A stretch of DNA of 34,713 nt from Chara braunii (Eukaryota > Streptophyta > Charophyceae > Charales > Characeae): the NCBI GenBank assembly GCA_003427395.1, contig BFEA01000010.1, positions 3,539,646-3,574,358 on the forward strand. Reading direction: 5' to 3'. The notes below the pieces were generated by a model that saw only the letters and a program-made list of their open reading frames with translations, did no database searches and was not told the origin of the DNA. This document shows, one piece after another, positions 27,811-34,713 of this stretch (the first letter of the stretch is position 1; each line of letters opens with the position of its first letter). The position numbers and the translations under genes are program-made.

Positions 27811-28460
27811 GAGAGAGGTCACATGACTTTAAAAGATTCGCTAGCCAAATGGTGTGAAGGAAACCTCAGTAACTGGCCGAAAGCACTAAGAGTTGCAAGT
27901 TATGCTGACAACATCACAGTGAAGAGAACTACTGGTTATGCTTCGTTCACGATGTGGCATGGTCGGTATGTCACTCTGCCTATTGAGAGTATAATCAAAA
28001 CATGGTCAAGTGAAGAAAGTGACAAAGAGTATTCTATTTCAGAGCTTCTTCAGATCAAGTTGAGGCAGATATTAGAGGTTGATCAAGTAGTAATGGATGC
28101 TGAAGAGAGAATGGCAACCAACAGATTCTCAAACCAAGACAGATGGAATAAGAAGAGATACATAAGGAAAGAAAAACTAAAAGTTCGTGATATTATCCTT
28201 CTATTCAACAATTCCTTTGAGACTAAGTGGACCAAACGGTTGGGGCTCTGATGGCTCCGTCCCTACAAAATTACAGGTGAAGAAAATGACAAAGTTTTTG
28301 GGATATTAGAGATGAATGGTTCAGGAGTTCATGATATGGTGTCAGGATCAAGACTTCATAATGTTATTTTCAGAGATCCTGACTTGGTCCCTATAATGAC
28401 CACAAAGAAAGGAAAGAAGTGTCAGTCATCCAGTAAGAGAGTTGCTTCAGAAAACTGAGA
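27811..28460 (+). pseudogene. Integrase remnant, catalytic Glu to C-terminal domain
   Basis: GAG at 27811-27813 gives E-R-G-H, the catalytic Glu context. The frame continues L-K-D-S-L-A-K-W, W-P-K-A-L-R-V-A-S-Y-A-D-N-I-T-V, R-T-T-G-Y, M-W-H-G-R-Y-V-T-L-P-I-E-S, R-K-E-K-L-K-V-R-D, L-L-F-N-N-S-F-E-T-K-W, then a stop at about 28249, then W-L-R-P-Y-K-I-T, G-S-R-L-H-N-V and F-R-D-P-D-L-V-P. I see no chromodomain, and the frame ends at TGA, 28456-28458. The 27811-28251 part is open for 147 codons, one of the better preserved pieces. Confidence 0.85.
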
Positions 28461-29229
28461 GTAGCACAGTGAGATAGAGATGCGTTGCAAAGACAAAAGT
28501 TTCAACAGACTTTCACTACTCTTGCATTGTCAATTCAATATGTCAATTTTCAGCATGTGAGACTTTGTCACAAAAGACTTGAGAGAGACTTTCTCAGATG
28601 ATCTGTATTCATTTCTGCATCTTATCTGATTTTATTATTTTCTATAAGCGTGAAAATCAATGAGATCAAAGTGTCATGAATGTTGAGCCACAGTCGACCA
28701 ACGAAGATAAGATCTCGAAGTGAGTAATAATTGTGAACTGTAGTTGCCGTGATACCAAGTTCAGAGAACTGGTGGTTGTGGCACATCAAAGTGTAATCAA
28801 TCTTAATCTTGTGATGAAGAAAAAATTTAGCGGGCATAAAAGAAGTGCAGCTCTACCTGACTAGAGATTTGTAAGTGGAGGGACTTCGTGTTTTGTGACT
28901 AAGTTGCCTGTCCAACTGATCTATCAAGAAGATAGGCATAAAGAAGTTCAGTCTTGTTTGACCAGAGAGTTGTCAGCATGGGGACTTTATGTTTCTTGAC
29001 TAAGTTCCATATCTTTTGTCCCAGATAAGGGAAGGGACCTTTATGGGGTCAGTATTTCTATACTTCCTTGAGGCCGGCGGGAGGTCTCTTGAGAGTACTC
29101 TCAGATGAGGAAAGGGACGTCTCTGGGATAAGCACTTTGTATTTCCTAAGGCTGAAGTGAGGTCTCAAGTAAGTGCATTGTCGGTTGTTGTTTGTTGTTG
29201 TTTAGTGGCTCTTGAGATTGAAGGGACGC
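28461..29229 (+). other. 3' noncoding region of the retroelement with paired repeats
   Basis: Two diverged tandem pairs: CATAAAAGAAGTGCAG with GACTAAGTTGCC (28836-28914) against CATAAAGAAGTTCAG with GACTAAGTTCC (28946-29008), and GATAAGGGAAGGGAC with GGTCTCTTGAG (29024-29095) against GATGAGGAAAGGGAC with GGTCTCAAG (29105-29168). The end, GAGATTGAAGGGACGC, is moderately purine-rich and sits where a polypurine tract would precede a 3' LTR starting at 29230. Confidence 0.5.
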
Positions 29230-29237
29230 TGTCGGAG

Positions 29238-29261
29238 TAAACACCCTTACAAGGGTATTTG
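29238..29261. repeat. Palindrome ACCCTTACAAGGGT near the arm terminus
   Basis: Arms ACCCTT and AAGGGT around AC, extended imperfectly to AAACACCC and GGGTATTT. Corresponds to 16756-16781. Confidence 0.75.
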
Positions 29262-29511
29262 CTCATGATTTTGCATTCGATACATTACCAATGACGGGTA
29301 CCGTAACGGAGGCGGTCTGGAGTAAAAAGTGAGAATTTTTGGCATGGCACCGTGAAGTAAATTTTCGACCATTAAGGCCAAGATTTCTAGGTGATCATCT
29401 AGGTGATACGACGCATGCTACAACAGGTAAGGGTTAGTAAAAATTAAAAGTCTTCGGCCGCGAGGGCCGGAGGGTTGGAAGAGAACGAGAAAATGTCACG
29501 CGGTGTCGTGC

Positions 29512-29535
29512 CAAATACCCTTACAAGGGTATTTG
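29512..29535. repeat. Perfect 11-bp-arm palindrome, second copy in the right arm
   Basis: CAAATACCCTT and its exact complement flank a 2-nt centre. The surroundings (GTGTCGTGCC before, GACGTATTTTCTGCAAG after) also resemble those of the first palindrome, so about 270 bp at the inner edge of the arm appears to be a diverged duplication. Confidence 0.8.
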
Positions 29536-31133
29536 ACGTATTTTCTGCAAGTCGCGCAAGTGCAGCCTCGCCCGCTCGACGGCGTGCGGGCGAGAGAAAG
29601 CATAGGTCCTCGTCTAGGTGAGTGGTGTGCGCTGGGTATTGACGGGGAGGCTTAACTATGCGCCACCTGAGCGTGCGCGGCGTCACGGGTCAGCGGGATA
29701 CGCTGTCTCGCGCGGCGGTCCCACACCCGGACGCAAAGTAATTTTGTGTCGGACCTCAAGGTCGTGTCATGCAGGAGTCTTTTCGTCACCTCAACAAAAC
29801 ACCACTCCGACCGTGCTCGCGTGCTAGACCTCTCGCAACTCCCTACGACAGGTTAGGGATTCCGCGAGGTACAACATACCTCCACCTGCGGGAGTTGTCA
29901 CCATCGCTTAGGTGGGCGTATCCCTGCTGAGCTACTGACCCACGTGCGAAGACTTTTACTTGCAATCACAGAGGTAGGTCAGCCGAGGGCGTTTTCTCGA
30001 TCGTCGTAGCATAGGCATATGCGAGGTAGAATGCCTTGAGACTGACCCGTGTATCGTGCCCCGAGGCGCTAACTTTCGCGGACCGATTATCTAATCAGGT
30101 CAACGTTTTCAGACAATCTTTTACGCTTAGCTAACTATGACAATGACTCCATGTCTCCTTTGTTGCCCTTATGAGAAAAGTCAGCGTCAAGCCCCTTTGT
30201 AATCTCTCATTCTGAAAAGAATCCTAGACAAATGACTCCCTAAGCTCCGACCAGCTTATGATCTCATTCACAGATATATATAAGTATGTATGTAAGTCAG
30301 GGGGATTACAAGCATATAGATGCAGACACAGAATGCACTACAAGCGTCAACCTTTAACCCATTCTTAGCAAGTCCCTCACGCCCCAAAACCTTGAAAACA
30401 ACATTCCTTCCTAATCCTGACTCCTTTTACCCTGCCCTTCACATTTCAAAGACCTATGAGTGTGTTTGGACAATTTAGGCATAGATACAGGGGAAGATTT
30501 ATCCATTTCCTTCTTGGGTTTTGCCTTAGGTGTGGGTATCAAGCCATGTGGAAGTTGAGTTGGAGTTTTACCAATCTATTATCCAATGATAACAGAATTG
30601 CAGTTCCTTACGGTTCTCTTTCGTAATTGTCTCCAAGAGTGTCGAACCTGTAGACACAGCACAGTCCGAAAGAATCTTAACATCTTCTCTCCGATGGTGG
30701 GATCTAGAAGATCTCATCTCGACTCGTGACCAGAGTTCGGTGCTTACTGTCGACCTACTGCCTAACTTCTACCTTGATCTAACTGCCAGTCCACTGTCCG
30801 GTTGGTCTAGGCAACGAACCGAATTCATTCCTAGCGTCTTCGTCCGAACGGTTCAACTTAGTTCCCTTTTTAATAGGTCAACTACAAACCGCATGCCTTT
30901 AGTAATCCCAAGCAATACCCTCCGTTCAATTCAGAGAGGAATCTCGTGATGAAGCTCAAATAAGACTTTCAAAGGGTGATAAGCCTCTCTGGGTCAAGGT
31001 CTCGCTTATCCTTCCTTACTGGAATCTGCGAGTTAGTAATGGGTTGAATCAATTATATAGAAGCAGATATCCGGTGGTAGATTGATCAGGACACACTCAA
31101 ACCTTTGTTAGTATCAGGCTTCGAGAGTAGATG

Positions 31134-32300
31134 CTGGTAAGGCAGGCTTCTCGGAGCCTCGCTCCTCTTACCACCTAATATATATGATTAATATGGCGAT
31201 AAGGCAGGCTTCTTAGAGCCTCACTTCTCTTATCGCCTAGTATATAATAGTATGGTGGTAAGGCAGGCTTCCCGGAGCCTCGCTCCNNNNNNNNNNNNNN
31301 NNNNNNNNNNNNNNNNNNNNNNNNNNNNNNNNNNNNNNNNNNNNNNNNNNNNNNNNNNNNNNNNNNNNNNNNNNNNNNNNNNNNNNNNNNNNNNNNNNNN
31401 NNNNNNNNNNNNNNNNNNNNNNNNNNNNNNNNNNNNNNNNNNNNNNNNNNNNNNNNNNNNNNNNNNNNNNNNNNNNNNNNNNNNNNNNNNNNNNNNNNNN
31501 NNNNNNNNNNNNNNNNNNNNNNNNNNNNNNNNNNNNNNNNNNNNNNNNNNNNNNNNNNNNNNNNNNNNNNNNNNNNNNNNNNNNNNNNNNNNNNNNNNNN
31601 NNNNNNNNNNNNNNNNNNNNNNNNNNNNNNNNNNNNNNNNNNNNNNNNNNNNNNNNNNNNNNNNNNNNNNNNNNNNNNNNNNNNNNNNNNNNNNNNNNNN
31701 NNNNNNNNNNNNNNNNNNNNNNNNNNNNNNNNNNNNNNNNNNNNNNNNNNNNNNNNNNNNNNNNNNNNNNNNNNNNNNNNNNNNNNNNNNNNNNNNNNNN
31801 NNNNNNNNNNNNNNNNNNNNNNNNNNNNNNNNNNNNNNNNNNNNNNNNNNNNNNNNNNNNNNNNNNNNNNNNNNNNNNNNNNNNNNNNNNNNNNNNNNNN
31901 NNNNNNNNNNNNNNNNNNNNNNNNNNNNNNNNNNNNNNNNNNNNNNNNNNNNNNNNNNNNNNNNNNNNNNNNNNNNNNNNNNNNNNNNNNNNNNNNNNNN
32001 NNNNNNNNNNNNNNNNNNNNNNNNNNNNNNNNNNNNNNNNNNNNNNNNNNNNNNNNNNNNNNNNNNNNNNNNNNNNNNNNNNNNNNNNNNNNNNNNNNNN
32101 NNNNNNNNNNNNNNNNNNNNNNNNNNNNNNNNNNNNNNNNNNNNNNNNNNNNNNNNNNNNNNNNNNNNNNNNNNNNNNNNNNNNNNNNNNNNNNNNNNNN
32201 NNNNNNNNNNNNNCCGGAGCCTCGCTCCTCTTACCACCTAGTATATATGTTAATATGGCGATAAGGCATGCTTCTTAGAGCCTCGCTTCTCTTATCGCCT
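31134..32300 (+). repeat. Tandem hairpin array spanning the assembly gap
   Basis: Alternating units of about 60 bp. Form 1 has a stem GGTGGTAAG...CTTACCACC (31254; right half at 32230-32238; outer-damaged copy at 31136-31172). Form 2 has GGCGATAAG...CTTATCGCC (31195-31237, 32257-32299). Both enclose an inner stem AGGCT with AGCCT. Between units lies TA-rich AATATATA-type sequence. The units reverse complement to those at 10024-10870. Confidence 0.85.
31287..32213. other. Assembly gap (927 N)
   Basis: The gap starts inside a form 1 hairpin (after GCCTCGCTCC) and ends inside another (CCGGAGCCTCGCTCC), so the missing sequence is probably more of the same array. The true length is unknown. Open frames across it are artefacts. 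Confidence 0.95.
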
Positions 32301-32753
32301 AATATATAGTATTAATGCTTGATGCCAAGTCCTAGCCCTGGACCATCCGGAAGCCTTTAGGACCACGCAAGAGGGTCACACGGGATTTGCACCTCATGTC
32401 TTAAATTCGTCCGGCTGATCCTTAGCTGAGTTAGTTTGGATCTTTTAGTACATAGGTATGGGTTAATCATAGGATAAGATTGGTTGAGGCGATTCATCAT
32501 ATCACTCACAAGTTTGACAACACACTTATGATCCCCAACTCTTTATCTCATGATCAGGTGACCTATAAGCGAGGGAAGGTCGTCAGAAATCAATGGTCAT
32601 CACACCCCAAAAAAACACCCAGTCAGATTACGCCTTTATTCCTTTTACTCAAGCATTATTGCCACCCCTTTTCGGGTTTAGCCTTGAAGGGTCCCTGACT
32701 CGACATACCCTTTTTACTAACACAGTCATAGGTAGTTGCCTAAAGGTTATAAA

Positions 32754-32778
32754 TTTAGGGTTTAGGGTTTAGGGTTTA
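32754..32778 (+). repeat. Interstitial TTTAGGG telomere-type repeat
   Basis: Three exact TTTAGGG units and a partial fourth. This is the Arabidopsis-type telomere repeat, found in most plants, many green algae and some other lineages. The equivalent part of the left arm (about 9600-9660) lacks it, so it was gained in the right arm or lost from the left. Confidence 0.9.
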
Positions 32779-32859
32779 TGTCGATGTGCACGTACCTCAC
32801 TGTTACCTGCCCCAGAGTTCCGCATGAACTCCGGCAGAGCTCCCGCAATCGCCCTGTCA

Positions 32860-33150
32860 TTGATAATGTATGATTCATGCAATCGATTGCTGGCCCCTTA
32901 GATTTAGCTGACGCCAAGATTAAATCAATGGGAACTCGTCATCAAACAATTAAACCGAGGAGGCAGGCATTCTAAGAGGACCAAACAAAGATAAGTACGG
33001 AGGAGGATGGAGAAGGTGGGCATTATCAGAAGTGATAGCGCCTCCCTCCTCTCCAATGCCCCATACTTTCTCATCATCTTCGGCCTTGTATGATGCCTAA
33101 TGATAGCAATAGTAACTAACAGAGGTAGCAGAAATAGTCAAGCAATAACA
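32860..33150. other. Flank outside the right arm, unassigned
   Basis: Starts with the ATTGAT discussed at 9517-9522. No gene or repeat recognised. Confidence 0.35.
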
Positions 33151-33159
33151 TTTGAAACT

Positions 33160-33195
33160 AATAAAAATAATAATAATAACAATAATAACGACACA

Positions 33196-33263
<68 letters not shown>

Positions 33264-33285
33264 TATTAGTAATAATAATAACACT
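33160..33285 (+). repeat. (AAT)n microsatellite
   Basis: AAT run at about 33164-33282 with a few interruptions (AATAACAATAATAACGACAC near the start, AACAATATTAGT near the end). Its flanks do not match the composite repeat copies. Poly-Asn, poly-Ile and poly-Leu frames are by-products. Confidence 0.9.
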
Positions 33286-33299
33286 TGTGGCCATAATGA

Positions 33300-33660
33300 T
33301 GCCATGTCTTTTATTTTGTCGCTACATGGCCTTAGCCTACTCCAGTCTACTATTACACTCGTGCCACTGCAGTCCATATACAGTTGAAGATCGAAGACCA
33401 AGAAGACGATTCTCATGTAGACTGCCTCCCAACGAGGTACGTATCTCCTCACTCTCTTTCTCTTACCACTTCCCTTACTCTTTCTCTCTTCACCTTCCTC
33501 CTTTTACACTTCTCACTGCTTCCTTTCCCTTCATAACCCTGCCTTCCCCTTATTTCCTCTGCTGTTCAGTTCTCACTACTCCTGGTTACTTTCATCCCTT
33601 TCACACTTATCTGCCCATAGGTCCAACCAAGTTCAAAGGACTCAAATCCTAACTGTACGG
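33300..33660 (+). other. Possible exon-like block followed by pyrimidine-rich DNA
   Basis: CCTCCCAACGAG|GTACGTATCTC at about 33424-33445 is donor-like and matches the GTACGTATCTC edge of the composite repeat (reverse of about 6040-6050), but the sequence before it does not. From 33440 to 33640 the DNA is C/T-rich. No gene call. Confidence 0.3.
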
Positions 33661-34664
33661 AATATGCGCGAGAGCGATAAGCAGCAAATCAGAAAGTCAC
33701 TCCTCATTGTAATCCAGACAGCCGCATTCTAAGCACAAGGTAACAACTCTTGCAATGGTTCTTACCGTAGTCGTGTGACAAAATGCAGAATCCGGGGTCT
33801 GATCCCTAGACCTTACCCAACCCGTGTGTATATGGCCCAAGTATGTTGCCTAAGTTCGAACCGGTGACCCGCACCCTAAAAGCCGTACCTTTGGTCGTCC
33901 ATACATAGCGTAGTTGCGAGGGTTTAAACTGCATGTCTGTAGGTCCGTTGTCATATGTAGGTCCTAGGTAGGCAGTCCGTAGCAGAATCGTCGAAAGGGA
34001 GTCCTAGCTCAAACAACAGAAAGACGGTCCAAGTCCTACCTAGCTGAGTGAGTGGTTCCCAGTCCCATTGCTTACGTAGTCTAGCCAGTAGTGCCAAGTG
34101 GAACTGTTCACATCTCGGGCTTGGGCCTGGCACCGGCGAACTAAGTCAAGGCCAAGTGTAAACAGAGGAACAGCGAGTAGACCTGCATGCATTCCTCTGC
34201 TGATAATGCGGTGGTGCTGTCGCAGCGTTTCGGGCGGGGAAGTCTGCAATTTGCCCAAAAACCCGCGCGGGTAAAGGGTGGTCTAGCTATTAGCTAGCGG
34301 TAGGGAGAAAACATTAGTCATACTAGCACGAACACCGTCTCAGCACAAACGTAGACATAGCATAGGTACCGACACAACACAGCTATCCTAGCTCAGATAC
34401 AGAGCACAGTCTCAGACACAGATGGCACACAGACTCATCACAGTTTCTCAGCACACAGAGATAGCATGGACTGAGAATATGGATACAGTACGCAGGCATA
34501 GAACATCCATAGACATAGCACCCGGACACAAACGTAGCCTTCCTGATATCCGTTTCAACATATGGTCACCATCCACAGTGCACACGCAATTACCGCTGCA
34601 CACCACCCACGAGCAAGCTTTGATCAACAAATTGCGCTCGAATCTATAGGAACGACATGAACAA
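33661..34664. other. Unassigned sequence, possibly internal to a minus-strand LTR element
   Basis: If the primer-binding motif at 34665 is real, this would be the 5' untranslated part or start of gag on the minus strand. I find no gag or pol motif. ACACAG/CATAGC-rich words recur at 34310-34520. GGGGTCTGATCCC (33795) and GTTCGAACC (33855) are short near-palindromes. Confidence 0.3.
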
Positions 34665-34675
34665 CTCTGATACCA
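34665..34675 (-). promoter_or_regulatory. Primer-binding-site motif of a plant LTR retrotransposon
   Basis: The reverse strand reads TGGTATCAGAG, complementary to the 3' end of plant initiator tRNA-Met and standard in Ty1/copia elements. It is preceded on that strand by TTGCA-ATA, so a 5' LTR ending in CA would lie at positions above about 34678, mostly outside the window. Confidence 0.5.
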
Positions 34676-34713
34676 TATTGCAAGGAAATTGAGCAAAACA
34701 CCGGAAGGACAAG

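Larger units (their letters stand above)
29230..32859 (+). repeat. Right arm of the long inverted repeat; candidate 3' LTR
   Basis: Begins TGTCGGAG just after the retroelement 3' region and ends CCCTGTCA, so it has TG...CA termini and a length of about 3.6 kb including the 927-base gap. Inverted similarity to the left arm runs through the whole length, as listed at 9528-12504 and 16510-16788. The position directly after pol, the purine-rich run before TG and the CA end favour an LTR. The inverted orientation of its partner does not, and no direct-oriented 5' LTR is in the window. Giant terminal inverted repeats are the main alternative. Confidence 0.6.

Noticed and set aside
31230-32241. Open frames of more than 300 codons on both strands
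   Set aside because: They cross 927 N bases; the real sequence contributes only a few codons at each end.
9528-32859. Polinton/Maverick element
   Set aside because: Long inverted arms and a possible 6-bp duplication fit loosely, but the interior has gag, retropepsin, RT and RNase H remnants and no protein-primed polymerase, packaging ATPase or capsid genes that I can see.

Overview
This is nuclear DNA from a eukaryote, probably of the plant/green-algal lineage. The clues are an interstitial TTTAGGG array, a plant-type initiator-Met primer-binding motif, degenerate nuclear 18S rRNA pieces, long (ATT)n, (TTC)n and polypurine tracts, and remains of a Ty3/Gypsy-type LTR retrotransposon. A charophyte such as Chara is my guess, from general impression only. 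I see no intact conventional gene. Almost everything is repeat, pseudogene or simple sequence, and bases 31287-32213 are an assembly gap.

1-9.5 kb: polypurine tracts, five copies of a pyrimidine-rich unit that ends like a 3' splice acceptor, two diverged 18S 3'-end fragments, and many copies of a composite repeat. Read on the minus strand, two full copies keep a TATA box 43 bp from an ATG, a short protein start, an AAT run (poly-Asn in one frame) and a block ending in a splice-donor-like GT. It looks like a decayed multi-copy gene or gene-carrying element that I do not recognise.

9.5-32.9 kb: two long, diverged segments in inverted orientation (about 9528-12504 plus 16510-16788, against 29230-32859). 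The left arm is interrupted by about 4 kb of composite repeat, poly-T and TTC repeats. Both arms carry tandem arrays of hairpin-forming units, and the right array runs into both edges of the gap. The right arm starts TGTCGG just downstream of a retrotransposon pol and ends CA, so it may be that element's 3' LTR of about 3.6 kb. The left arm would then be the same LTR inverted, or the pair could be giant terminal inverted repeats.

16.8-29.2 kb, between the arms: first an array (17.7-21.8 kb) of five or six degenerate copies of an unrecognised protein module, then plus-strand remnants in Ty3/Gypsy order: gag with CCHC knuckle, protease with its active site broken by a stop, reverse transcriptase with the YIDD block duplicated in tandem, RNase H, and integrase with an HHCC finger. 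A fold-back-like element of about 0.47 kb splits the integrase before its catalytic Glu, and a second copy lies in the module array. Stops and frameshifts are frequent, so the element is dead.

32.9-34.7 kb: mostly unrecognised sequence, a long (AAT)n run, a pyrimidine-rich stretch, and at the right edge a minus-strand copia-type primer-binding motif suggesting another LTR element continues outside the window.
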